In this document: positions 1-6,984 of the stretch, in pieces
Position numbering within the stretch: the first letter of the stretch is position 1
Layout: the number at the start of each line of letters is the position of its first letter
NCBI GenBank assembly: GCA_028290125.1
Contig: JAQGKM010000118.1
Coordinates: 1-11,160, forward strand
Direction of reading: 5' to 3'
DNA: 11,160 nt
From: Hyphomicrobiales bacterium
GTDB taxonomy: Bacteria; Pseudomonadota; Alphaproteobacteria; Rhizobiales; Beijerinckiaceae
The notes under the pieces: model-generated
The model's database searches: none
What the model was told of the DNA's origin: nothing
Seen by the model: only the letters and a program-made list of their open reading frames with translations
Position numbers and translations under genes: made by a program

Positions 1-85
1 TGCAACCTCGTTATTTCGCGCGAGAACGAAAGCTCGCTTGCCTGAAAAACTCGCCAACGAACCCATTGGTTCCGCTGGCTTGTTA

Positions 86-105
86 TGTGTCGGCTAGCCG
101 ACACA
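86..105. promoter_or_regulatory. Perfect 20-bp palindrome, candidate operator
   Basis: TGTGTCGGCTAGCCGACACA is a perfect inverted repeat without a spacer, centred between 95 and 96. The symmetry does not extend further and no T-run follows, so a dimeric repressor site (for example of the TetR type) fits better than a terminator. It lies 19 bp upstream of a minus-strand ATG (64-66) that opens a frame running off the left edge, so it could control a gene outside the window. The regulator is unknown; the palindrome is seen and the operator role is inferred. Confidence 0.45.
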
Positions 106-137
106 ACGAACACTTGCGCAAATCGCGCCAGCAGACG

Positions 138-170
138 CAAAAAGAAAGGGCTCCACGAGGAAGCCCTTTC
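138..170 (-). terminator. Rho-independent terminator of the cold-shock gene
   Basis: A perfect 9-bp stem (144-152 paired with 162-170, a GAAAGGGCT arm) with a 9-base loop is followed, in minus-strand direction, by five T residues (143 to 139). It lies about 50 bases after the csp stop codon and in the right orientation to end that transcript. Confidence 0.85.
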
Positions 171-220
171 CGGAAATCCAGCTAACGGGATGTTCTCCCG
201 CGCGTGATTGGGTCTTTCGA

Positions 221-433
221 CTAGCCTGCAACCGTGAGGTTGCCAGCGGCTTGCTTGCCGGTGCGCTTGTCAGCGAGGACTTCGAAATTGACCTTCTGGC
301 CTTCATTGAGGCCGCGCAGGCCAGCCTGCTCGACAGCGCTGATGTGGACGAACACGTCCTTGCCACCCTGGTCAGGCTGGATGAATCCGTAGCCCTTTGT
401 CGCGTCGAACCACTTCACAGTTCCCGTAGCCAT
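221..433 (-). CDS. CspA-family cold-shock protein
   Basis: A 70-residue single cold-shock domain (S1-like OB fold) protein that binds single-stranded RNA and DNA and acts as an RNA chaperone in the cytoplasm. Both nucleic-acid motifs are visible: RNP1 as KGYGFI (residues 13-18) and RNP2 as VFVHI (27-31), after the usual MATGTVKWFD start. Length is typical of the family. The frame stays open upstream to an ATG at 472, but the start at 433 gives the family N-terminus and has an AAGGA ribosome site about 8 bases upstream, so it is preferred. The gene is monocistronic: a terminator follows, and more than 250 bases without a clear gene precede it. Many bacteria carry several csp paralogues and only some are cold-induced, so cold induction of this copy is not shown. 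Confidence 0.96.
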   Translation of the reverse strand: MATGTVKWFDATKGYGFIQPDQGGKDVFVHISAVEQAGLRGLNEGQKVNFEVLADKRTGKQAAGNLTVAG

Positions 434-688
434 GGGAAAATTCCTTTTAGACAAGCCTAGTAATTCGGTCACTCGCGTGGCCGCTCGGTATCGATTTCAT
501 ATGGAGAACAGCGGCGCCCGCTGAGGAGCGCTTGGCCAATAAACCGGCCGAAGTCGATGCAAGAAAGGTAAAGACCCGTGGCGGACCGCACAACCCACAA
601 AAATTTTATTTTTGAAGCTCGAACGCTGCGGAAACGCCCGTAAACACGGGCGTTTCTCTTCACGGCAGCGCTGGAAGTCCGTCTCGAA
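434..688 (-). other. Leader and upstream region of the cold-shock gene
   Basis: About 255 bases hold no convincing gene. For the minus-strand csp gene this stretch should contain its promoter and possibly a long 5' untranslated leader, as is common for csp genes. It includes an AT-rich patch at 598-615 (six A, four T, then A and five T between C and G) that stands out against the GC-rich background and is nearly self-complementary. I could not place convincing -35 and -10 boxes. Confidence 0.4.
632..657. terminator. Strong hairpin, possible terminator
   Basis: A perfect 10-bp stem (632-641 with 648-657, GAAACGCCCG arm) has a 6-base loop. Neither side has a clean T-run; on the plus strand it is followed by the pyrimidine-rich TCTTC. 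It lies 31 bases after the stop of the small minus-strand ORF at 689-784, so it may end that transcript, or it may be a structured element upstream of csp. Confidence 0.45.
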
Positions 689-784
689 TCAATCGTTCGA
701 GAAGTCCTCGTTATTCTGCGCAAGCGCCGCATAGGCGCAGCAGACGGACGCTTCCGGATCCCAGGCGCGAACGGCCGAAACCAT
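689..784 (-). CDS. Possible very small protein, 31 residues
   Basis: A short minus-strand frame encodes MVSAVRAWDPEAS, then a CC pair, and ends in NNEDFSND. The frame stays open further upstream to GTG codons at 853 and 862, which would give a tryptophan-rich product of up to 57 residues. An AAGG lies 10 bases before the ATG. In favour: a strong hairpin follows the stop and the composition reads like protein rather than an arginine/alanine shadow frame. Against: it is very short, the start is uncertain and no family is recognised. No function is proposed. If not translated, the segment is simply part of the csp upstream region. Confidence 0.28.
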   Translation of the reverse strand: MVSAVRAWDPEASVCCAYAALAQNNEDFSND

Positions 785-939
785 CCAAAGAGCGCCTTCA
801 AGATCGTTGCAAGGGTGACGCACACCCGTTCCCTGGACCCACCAAATCAGCACGACGCGCACTCCAACTGCGATGAATCAGAACTTAGCCGTTCAGCCTT
901 AACAATCCCCTTCCGCGCGTCGCCCGGCGGGCTCAAGAG

Positions 940-968
940 TTGAAGCCCCGCGCCGAAGCTTCTAAGTA
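940..968 (+). promoter_or_regulatory. Candidate housekeeping promoter for the first Bug gene
   Basis: TTGAAG (940-945) and TAAGTA (963-968) are separated by 17 bases, a reasonable sigma-70-type arrangement about 80 bases upstream of the start at 1051. Only the boxes are seen; activity is inferred. Confidence 0.35.
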
Positions 969-1050
969 TCGAGCACGATGTACGCCGCCCTCGAGAGCGG
1001 CGCCGGGGGCCAAGCGGCCCGGGACAGGAAACGACACGGGAGGCACGGGC

Positions 1051-2082
1051 ATGACAGGTCTCAAGCAGGTTCTGCGGGCGGCGCTGGTCGCCGGATTGGC
1101 GACGGTTTCCGCTGGCGCGGTGAGCGCGCAGGACGCAAGCGCGGCCTTCTACAAGGGCAAGACCGTGCGCTTCACCGTGGGCCTCGGCGTCGGCGGCGGC
1201 TTCGACGCCTATGCGCGGATGATCGCGCCCTACCTGTCCAAGGAGCTCGACACCACCGTCATCGTCGAGAACCTGCCCGGCGCGGGCGGCCTGCTCGCCC
1301 TCAACCAGATCGCCACCGGCCCGGCCGACGGCCTGCGCGTGCTGATCGTCAACGGCACGCCCGCCGCGCTCGGCCAGCTGCTCGACCAGGACAACATCCG
1401 CTACGACCTCACCAAGGTCGATCATCTGGGCGTCATCAGCGCCTATCCGTGGATCTGGCTGATGAGCCCGAAGTCCGAGGTCAAGACGGTCGAGGAAGCC
1501 ATGAAGCCCGGCGTGAAGATCCGCTGGGGCGGCACCGGCCCGAGCGACGGTCCGGCCGACGGCGCGGCCCTCACGTGCCACGCGCTGAAGCTCGATTGCC
1601 AGATCGTGCTCGGCTACAAGAGCAGCGGCGACATCGCGCTCGCCATGGAGCGCGGCGAGATGGACGGGCTTTATCTGTCCGACTCCTCTGCCGCCAATTA
1701 CGTGAAGAACGGGCAGGCGCGCGCCATCGCCGCCATGGGCCACCAACGCTCGGCCCTGCTGCCCGACGTGCCGACCATCTTCGAGCAGATGAAGCTGACG
1801 CCCGATCAGGAATGGTGGTTCACGTTCCGCGAAAACCTGAACGATCTCGGTCGCATCCTGATCACCACGCCGGGCGTGCCGGCCGAGCGCATCGCCTTCC
1901 TGCGCGCAGCCGTCAAGCGCGCCCTGACCAACCCCGAACTGATGGCGGAGGGCGAGAAGACCCAGCGCTTCGTCGCCTACCAGCCGCCGGAGAAGGCTTT
2001 GGAGATGACCCGCAAGGTGCTGAGCGGCGTCACGCCCGAGCAGAAGAAGACCATCCGCGACGTGGTGTTCAAGAACAACTGA
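1051..2082 (+). CDS. Bug/TctC-family periplasmic solute-binding protein (first paralogue)
   Basis: A 343-residue periplasmic binding protein of the tripartite tricarboxylate transporter (TTT) family. These proteins capture organic acids or related small molecules and hand them to a TctA/TctB membrane pair, or act as sensors. A signal peptide (residues 1-27, ending VSAQ) precedes the family pattern: FYKGKTVRFTVG, the glycine-rich GVGGGFDAYAR loop (46-56), the VIVENLPGAGG segment (70-80), and the LLPDVPTIFE block (237-245). Cys176 and Cys183 (CX6C) may form a disulfide. The start at 1051 is chosen because GGGAGG sits 7 bases upstream and it yields the signal peptide directly; the open frame upstream to 940 lacks this. 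No permease gene is near, so this is an orphan receptor, as is common for expanded Bug families. The ligand cannot be read from the sequence. Confidence 0.9.
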   Translation: MTGLKQVLRAALVAGLATVSAGAVSAQDASAAFYKGKTVRFTVGLGVGGGFDAYARMIAPYLSKELDTTVIVENLPGAGGLLALNQIATGPADGLRVLIVNGTPAALGQLLDQDNIRYDLTKVDHLGVISAYPWIWLMSPKSEVKTVEEAMKPGVKIRWGGTGPSDGPADGAALTCHALKLDCQIVLGYKSSGDIALAMERGEMDGLYLSDSSAANYVKNGQARAIAAMGHQRSALLPDVPTIFEQMKLTPDQEWWFTFRENLNDLGRILITTPGVPAERIAFLRAAVKRALTNPELMAEGEKTQRFVAYQPPEKALEMTRKVLSGVTPEQKKTIRDVVFKNN

Positions 2083-2085
2083 GGC

Positions 2086-2355
2086 TCAGCGTCCCGCCGT
2101 GTCGCGGTGGTGGTCGTGCAGGAAGACGGCGATGTCTTCCCGTCCCGGCCGCCCCACCGCCACGGCGGCGTCGTAGAGACTGCGCTGGATCTCGCGCGGC
2201 AGGTCCGCCCAGCGCGCGATGACGGCGGCCCCCAGGCAGCGCAGGATCTCCTGCTCCTCACCCGGCTCGATCGCGTCGGCGGAGCCGGTCGCCTCCGGGG
2301 TAAGACCCCAGCGCGCCAGCACGCGGGAGAGTGGATTGTCGCTCTTGTCGTTCAT
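2086..2355 (-). CDS. Small conserved-looking cytosolic protein, unknown function
   Basis: An 89-residue protein without signal peptide or membrane segment. Its central part, LGAAVIARWADLPREIQRSLYDAAVAVG (residues 41-68), followed by IAVFLHDHH (75-83), resembles small uncharacterised proteins of rhizobia in which a helical core says 'not-W-DLP-IQR-LF-AV' and ends in a FLH segment; I know these only as hypothetical proteins. A ribosome site AGGGAG lies 7 bases before the ATG. The stop is only 3 bases from the stop of the convergent Bug gene at 2082, so the two transcripts must overlap at their ends. Its 5' end faces the second Bug gene across a 136-bp divergent intergenic region. No function is proposed; the histidine- and charge-rich C-terminus (HDHHRD) is the most distinctive point. 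Confidence 0.8.
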   Translation of the reverse strand: MNDKSDNPLSRVLARWGLTPEATGSADAIEPGEEQEILRCLGAAVIARWADLPREIQRSLYDAAVAVGRPGREDIAVFLHDHHRDTAGR

Positions 2356-2416
2356 GGCCGCGCTCCCTGTTTATGACGCCGCACCAACGCCGCGCCGCTC
2401 TGAAAGCTCCCTGCCC

Positions 2417-2445
2417 TTGCGGGTCCGCGCCGCGCGGACTAGCCT
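2417..2445 (+). promoter_or_regulatory. Weak candidate promoter for the second Bug gene
   Basis: TTGCGG (2417-2422) and TAGCCT (2440-2445) with a 17-base spacer lie about 46 bases before the start at 2492, in the divergent intergenic region. The boxes are poor matches in GC-rich DNA. Confidence 0.25.
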
Positions 2446-2491
2446 CGACGGCAACGGCGCTCGCTGAAGCGCCGACGAACGGGAGGATGTC

Positions 2492-3523
2492 ATGCTGTTT
2501 GCCCCACGCGCCCTGCTGGGCGCCCTTGGCCTTTGCCTCACGCTTGCGGGTTCGCCCGCCCGGGCCGATGCGCAAGCCGACTTCTTCAAGAGCAAGACCA
2601 TCCGCCTCGTGAACGGCGGCGCAGCGGGCAGCGGCTACGATCTCTATTCCCGCATGCTGGCGCCGTGGCTCGGCAAACATCTCGCCGCCAACGTCATCGT
2701 CGAATCGCGTCCGGGCGCCGGCATGATGACGGCGATGAACCATGTCTGGGGCGCGACGCCCGATGGCCTCACGCTCATGCTGGCGCCCGGCGAAGGCGCG
2801 GTCTTCGCCAAGCTGACGGACGATCCCGCGCTGCGTTTCGACCTGACGAAATATCCGATCATCGCGCGCGTGAACACGGCGCCCCGCGTGCTCATCGTGA
2901 ACCCGAACGGCCCGTACAAGACGATGAAGGACTTCGCCCATCCGGCGAAGCCGATCTTCATCGGCGCCAATGGCAAGACCGATGGCGCGTCGGATACGTC
3001 CGCCGTCCTGTGCCACGCGCTGAAAATCCCGTGCAAGATCATGATCGGCTACCAGTCGTCGAAGGATTTCTCGCTCGCGGCGATCCGCGGCGAGGTTGAC
3101 GGCACGATTCTCGTGGACGATTCCGCAGCCCGCTATTCCGAGGGCAATCAGTTGCGCCCGCTCGCCGTGGTCTCGCGCGAACGCGCGCCGCTGATGCCCG
3201 ACGTGCCGACGCTGTTCGAGGAGTTGAAGCTCGACACAGAGGCCGCATGGTGGATCGACTTCCGCGAAGACCTGCGCAAGATCGGCCGCCTGCTCGTGGC
3301 GCCGCCCGGCATCGACGCGGCCCGTCTGGCCTACCTGCGCGACGTTGCGCGCAAGGTGCTGAATGATCCCGAGGCCGTGGCTGAATTCGCACAGCGCAAC
3401 CAGCCTGCGCTTTATGGCGAGCCCGAGGAGATGGCGAAACTCGTCACCCGCGCGCTCGACGGCTCGATCGGCGCCGAGCGCCTGAAGGAGCTGAAATACG
3501 TGATCACCGAGAAGTATTATTGA
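2492..3523 (+). CDS. Bug/TctC-family periplasmic solute-binding protein (second paralogue)
   Basis: Also 343 residues and alignable end to end with the first Bug protein, so the pair arose by an old duplication, although many positions now differ. Signal peptide residues 1-25 (cleavage expected after PARA), then FFKSKTIRLVNGG, the AAGSGYDLYSR loop (44-54), VIVESRPGAG (68-77), and LMPDVPTLFEEL (234-245). The CX6C pair is kept (Cys174, Cys181). The start at 2492 has GGGAGG 5 bases upstream. It would bind a small organic anion or similar solute in the periplasm; which one is unknown. The binding-loop sequence differs between the two (GVGGGF versus AAGSGY), so the ligands may differ. There is no TctA/TctB partner in the window. 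A repeat-associated hairpin 15 bases after the stop could end the transcript. Confidence 0.9.
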   Translation: MLFAPRALLGALGLCLTLAGSPARADAQADFFKSKTIRLVNGGAAGSGYDLYSRMLAPWLGKHLAANVIVESRPGAGMMTAMNHVWGATPDGLTLMLAPGEGAVFAKLTDDPALRFDLTKYPIIARVNTAPRVLIVNPNGPYKTMKDFAHPAKPIFIGANGKTDGASDTSAVLCHALKIPCKIMIGYQSSKDFSLAAIRGEVDGTILVDDSAARYSEGNQLRPLAVVSRERAPLMPDVPTLFEELKLDTEAAWWIDFREDLRKIGRLLVAPPGIDAARLAYLRDVARKVLNDPEAVAEFAQRNQPALYGEPEEMAKLVTRALDGSIGAERLKELKYVITEKYY

Positions 3524-3536
3524 TCGTGCGCGCGAA

Positions 3537-3631
3537 CCCCTCTCCCGCACGCGCGGGAGAGGGTGGCTGTCGAAGCCAGACGGGTGAGGGCTTCATCCGC
3601 GCAACACCTTGTCCGGCCAGCGGGAGAAGGA
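3537..3631. repeat. Dispersed-type intergenic repeat with terminator-like hairpin
   Basis: The intergenic gap between the second Bug gene and treZ holds a perfect 11-bp stem (3538-3548 with 3553-3563, CCCTCTCCCGC arm, 4-base loop), followed by GGTGAGGG- and GGAGAAGG-type segments. The pattern of CCCTCTCCC / GGGAGAGGG with a flanking 'ACGGGTGAGGGCTTCATCCG' type motif is familiar from short repeats scattered through intergenic regions of rhizobial genomes. Only one copy is in the window, so repetition is from recognition and not shown. The hairpin lies between convergent genes and could terminate both. Confidence 0.6.
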
Positions 3632-5476
3632 TCAAACCACCGCGCGCAACACGCATGCGCTGTGGCCGGTGAGCGTCCAGCCCTTGTTGTGCTCGATTTC
3701 GACGAGTCCGTTCCCGCCATAGTCGGGATGCTCGCTCGACCAGATCCGCGACCATTTGCGGCCGCGTGGCGGCGACGTCAGCGGATCGGGGATGCTGCGG
3801 CGGCGCAAGTTGCGGCCGAAGTTGAACATCAGCAGCCGGTCGTCGCCATCTTCCCCGCAATAGCGAAGCAGAAACGCCTCGGCGCTCAGCACCGAACCGT
3901 CGACGTTGATGCGCGACCGTCCCGACAGCACATCATCTCCCTGCCGGAGCGCGATGAGATCGCGATAGAGCGACATGCACTCCTGATTGGTTTCCGCCTC
4001 CCGCCAGTCGAGCTTGCTCGATTCGAAGGTCACGCGCTCGTGCGGCGGTCGCAGTTCGTTCGCCATGCTGGGGTCGGCGAGAGATTCGAACTGGCCGAGG
4101 AACAGCCGGCGTCCGTCGGCGACCTGCTTGGCGAGTTCCGGCTGGTGGTCGGCGAAGTAGAGGAACGGCGCCGAGCTGGCGAATTCCTGTCCCTGGAAGA
4201 GCATCGGTGTGCCGGGCGTCAGCAGCATCAAAGCGCTCAGGGTGCGATAGGCGCCGGGCGACGTGAGTTGGTGCAGACGCCTGCCCCGGCCCGAATTGGC
4301 GACCTGGTCGTGGTTCTCGATGAAGTTGACGAAGTGGATGGGCGCCACCGACAGCGCCGGTTCGCCGCGTCTTCCGTCCTGATGCGCATAGCGCTGGCCC
4401 TGAAACAGAAAGCCATGCTTGGCGGCCGAAATGAACTCCTGCGGCTCGCCGAAATGATCTTCATAGTAGGCATCGTTGCGGCCCGTGGCGGCGACCACGG
4501 CGCTGTGATGGAAATCATCGTTCCAGAGCGCGTCGATGCCGGCGCCCTCGTGGCGCGACGTCTGCAGCAGCGAGGCGCGCTGCGGTTCATTCTCACCCAC
4601 CAGCACGATGTCGCGTGTCGTCGCCGCGCGGCACACGCGCGCGAGCTCCGTCATGACGTTCAATGGCGAGTCGTCGTGGATGCTTTGCGTGGCGTCGAGA
4701 CGCAGCCCGTCGAAATGAAAGTCCTCGATCCAGTAGCGCGCGTTTTCGAGAACGAGCTGACGCATCGGCGCGTCCTTCAACTCGAAGTTGAGCGCGGCGC
4801 CCCATTCGTTCTCATACTTGCGCGTGAAGAAGCGCTCCGAGAAATGCCCGAGATAATTCCCGTCCGGCCCGAGATGATTGTACACGACGTCGAGGATCAC
4901 GCCGATCTTGTGCTCGTGCGCGGCGTCGACGAAAGCCCGCAGATCGTCCGGCGCGCCGTATTGATGCGCAGGCGCAAACAGGCTCACGCCGTCGTAGCCC
5001 CATCCGAAGTCGCCCGGATAGCAAGCGACCGGCATCATCTCGATCAACGTGACGCCGAGATCGCGCAGATGAGCCAGCTTGTCGATCGCAGCCCGCCACG
5101 TGCCCTCTGGCGTGAAGACACCGACGTGCAGCTCGTAGATGATCTGGCCGTCGAGCTTGGCACCGCGCCAGTTCGCGTCGCGCCATGTGTAGGCGTCGGA
5201 CGCGACGACTTCCGACAGCTTGTGCGGCCCCTGCGGCTGCCCGCGTGACGCGGGATCCGCGTAAGGCCCCTGCCCGTCGAGCATGTAGCCGTAACGGGCG
5301 CCAGCTTTCAGGCCCGGCACGAAGAGGCTGTGATAACCGCCGTCCTCGCGCTCCATGCGACGAGGCGCCGCCCCTTCGAGATGCAGCTGCACCTCACGAG
5401 GCTTGTCGGCATAGACACGAAAAGCAACGCCATCTCCGGCGCATTCCGCCCCGAGTCCAAACCGCCGATTGATCAT
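3632..5476 (-). CDS. treZ: Malto-oligosyltrehalose trehalohydrolase (TreZ, GH13)
   Basis: A 614-residue cytoplasmic enzyme that cleaves free trehalose from the reducing-end maltooligosyl trehalose made by TreY; the TreY-TreZ route turns glycogen-type glucan into the stress protectant trehalose. An N-terminal beta-sandwich (about 1-100) precedes the GH13 barrel. Visible signatures: YPGDFGWGYDGV (153-164), DVVYNHLGPDGNY (196-208), GLRLDAT with the nucleophile Asp261, GENEPQ with the likely acid/base Glu295, and FIENHDQ with Asp390. TPMLFQGQEF (422-432) is also typical. Length is normal. The start at 5476 has GAGG about 9 bases upstream. It begins 30 bases after the TAXI gene on the same strand, so the two are probably cotranscribed. 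The usual partners treY, treX/glgX and glgB are absent from this window, and must be elsewhere if the pathway works. Confidence 0.95.
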   Translation of the reverse strand: MINRRFGLGAECAGDGVAFRVYADKPREVQLHLEGAAPRRMEREDGGYHSLFVPGLKAGARYGYMLDGQGPYADPASRGQPQGPHKLSEVVASDAYTWRDANWRGAKLDGQIIYELHVGVFTPEGTWRAAIDKLAHLRDLGVTLIEMMPVACYPGDFGWGYDGVSLFAPAHQYGAPDDLRAFVDAAHEHKIGVILDVVYNHLGPDGNYLGHFSERFFTRKYENEWGAALNFELKDAPMRQLVLENARYWIEDFHFDGLRLDATQSIHDDSPLNVMTELARVCRAATTRDIVLVGENEPQRASLLQTSRHEGAGIDALWNDDFHHSAVVAATGRNDAYYEDHFGEPQEFISAAKHGFLFQGQRYAHQDGRRGEPALSVAPIHFVNFIENHDQVANSGRGRRLHQLTSPGAYRTLSALMLLTPGTPMLFQGQEFASSAPFLYFADHQPELAKQVADGRRLFLGQFESLADPSMANELRPPHERVTFESSKLDWREAETNQECMSLYRDLIALRQGDDVLSGRSRINVDGSVLSAEAFLLRYCGEDGDDRLLMFNFGRNLRRRSIPDPLTSPPRGRKWSRIWSSEHPDYGGNGLVEIEHNKGWTLTGHSACVLRAVV

Positions 5477-5506
5477 TTGAAAATGCCTCGCGCTCGGAGC
5501 GTAACG

Positions 5507-6880
5507 TCAGGCGACGCCACCGCTCCGGCCCGCAAAATGAGTGGGAGGCTCTTCTGGTTGCATGGAATCGACGTGTACCGCCCCTTCATCGATGGCGCGC
5601 CGTCTGTCGCCGATCGCCGAACGGGTCGAATCGATGGCCATCATCAGGGCGCTCATCACGCGCGTGTTGGTCAGTCCACGCCGTGTGAAGCGGATCGCCT
5701 GTCGCACCACATCGTCGAGCTGCAGGGTCACTTCGGCGAGTTCTTCCTGCGTCTCGCTCTTGCGCGCGCGAGCCAGCAACGCCGACAGGGATTCAAGAAC
5801 TTCGTCAACCGCCTCGCGCTTCTGTCGCGCGAACAGCTGGCTGATCCAGGCGAACACGGAGGTGAAACCGCCGCCCGCGAACAGTCCGAGCCAGAGCCAG
5901 TCGCCCCAGCGGTCCATGAAGGTGAGCTGCTCGCGATTGAGATAATCGACCGCGCCGGGATGCACAGGCAAGGCGGCGCTGGTCGCGCTGTCGGTGTCGG
6001 GCGGCTTCAATAGATTGATCGTCGCGGTCGCGCTGGAGATGCGCGATCGCAGGCGAAACAGGTTTGCGGTGACTTCGGAAACCGGTCCACGATCGGTGCG
6101 CGCGGACGCCATGAGGCGATAGGACACACCGATGGTGGTGAGCTCCTCGGTCGGCTTCTTGGGCCGTCCGCCGAACGCGCCTGCGGGAATCTTGATTTCC
6201 GTGAACACCGGGAAGCGCAAGCTTAGCGCCTCGGCCTCGTCGATGGGCACGATGTTGATCTCGCCACCCGACGCGCGCGCGTAGTTGCGGATGAGCTGCC
6301 CGGCTTCGGAGCTCACCGGAGCGGCGACGAAGGCGATGGCGTCGATCTGCTTGGCGAGACCGGGCGTCTGCGCGGCGGTCGTCGAGGTGAAGCGGATCTC
6401 TTTCTCGGTGAGGTCGTAGCTCGAGAGAACCCGCAGCAACAATGACTTGTCGCCCGCATTCATGTCGACCAGCGCAACCCGCTTGCCATTGAGATCAGCG
6501 ATGTCGGCGATCTTCTTCGACACCGGAGAGGCGACGATCAGCGCTTCCTCACGCAAGATGGCGACGGTCAGCCCGTTGTTGGGAAGTTCGAGATCGGGCC
6601 GCACCACGGCAAAGGGCGCCCGCCCCTGCTGGAAGGCTTCGGCGGCCTGCGCCATGTCCTCGTAGAAGACAGGCTGGATGGTGATGCTGCTGCGCGTCTC
6701 ACGAAGCGCGGCGGCGAAAGCGTCGATCAGCACCTGTTCGTTGCTGCCGTGATTGCCGACCGCTACCGCAAACTGCGAGGGTCGGGTCACATAGCGATAC
6801 ACGCCGACGCCGACGACTGACGCCGCCACAAGCACCAGCAGAAACAGCGCCAACAGGATCTCCCGGCTCGGGAGCTTCAT
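5507..6880 (-). CDS. TAXI-family solute-binding protein with two membrane segments and a cytoplasmic tail
   Basis: A 457-residue protein. An N-terminal membrane segment (about 8-30) is uncleaved in appearance and anchors a TAXI (TRAP-associated extracytoplasmic immunogenic) binding domain (about 35-320). The domain includes VAVGNHGSNEQV (39-50), the FQQGRAPFAVVRPD segment (83-96), the NGKRVALVDMNAG segment (131-143) and LPVHPGAVDYLNRE (304-317), a typical TAXI end. A second membrane segment (about 327-350) then leads to a charged, helical tail of about 105 residues (352-457) that should lie in the cytoplasm. Free periplasmic TAXI proteins lack this tail. No TRAP permease genes are near, so a sensing or scaffold role is as likely as transport; this is inference. 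Start at 6880 with AAGG 7 bases upstream. First gene of the likely operon with treZ; a possible stress promoter lies at 6961-6986. Confidence 0.85.
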   Translation of the reverse strand: MKLPSREILLALFLLVLVAASVVGVGVYRYVTRPSQFAVAVGNHGSNEQVLIDAFAAALRETRSSITIQPVFYEDMAQAAEAFQQGRAPFAVVRPDLELPNNGLTVAILREEALIVASPVSKKIADIADLNGKRVALVDMNAGDKSLLLRVLSSYDLTEKEIRFTSTTAAQTPGLAKQIDAIAFVAAPVSSEAGQLIRNYARASGGEINIVPIDEAEALSLRFPVFTEIKIPAGAFGGRPKKPTEELTTIGVSYRLMASARTDRGPVSEVTANLFRLRSRISSATATINLLKPPDTDSATSAALPVHPGAVDYLNREQLTFMDRWGDWLWLGLFAGGGFTSVFAWISQLFARQKREAVDEVLESLSALLARARKSETQEELAEVTLQLDDVVRQAIRFTRRGLTNTRVMSALMMAIDSTRSAIGDRRRAIDEGAVHVDSMQPEEPPTHFAGRSGGVA

Positions 6881-6958
6881 GATCGACCTTCATATCCAGG
6901 GCGCCACACGCCCCGCTCTGCCCGACTCCCGCCATTATAGGACGGAAGCGGCAAAGTC

Positions 6959-6984
6959 GGAACCCGCCGCCACGCCTGCTCGTT
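6959..6984 (+). promoter_or_regulatory. EcfG-type general stress promoter for the SPW gene
   Basis: GGAAC (6959-6963), 17 bases, CGTT (6981-6984). This matches the consensus known for alphaproteobacterial EcfG/sigma-T promoters of the PhyR-NepR-EcfG response. It stands about 63 bases before the ATG at 7048 on the same strand. Confidence 0.75.

Noticed and set aside
1..66. Minus-strand frame beginning MGSLASFSGKRAFVLARNN and running off the left edge
   Set aside because: Only 22 codons are visible, no family can be recognised, and plus-strand frames in the same stretch could equally be the end of a gene. It is mentioned only in connection with the palindrome.
847..1746. Minus-strand open frame of 299 codons across the first Bug gene start
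   Set aside because: It runs antisense to a well-supported gene with signal peptide and ribosome site and has no family features.
2258..3550. Minus-strand open frame of 430 codons opposite the second Bug gene and overlapping the small gene
   Set aside because: It has shadow composition, no ribosome site or recognisable domain, and conflicts with two better-supported genes.
4162..4187. GGAAC sequence within treZ as another stress promoter
   Set aside because: The bases at the expected distance read TTCC rather than CGTT, and it lies deep inside a coding region with no gene start downstream on that strand.
3563..5248. Long plus-strand open frame of 561 codons opposite treZ
   Set aside because: It is the complement of a clear GH13 gene in GC-rich DNA; the translation shows no family motif and is rich in Arg, Ala and Val as shadow frames are.
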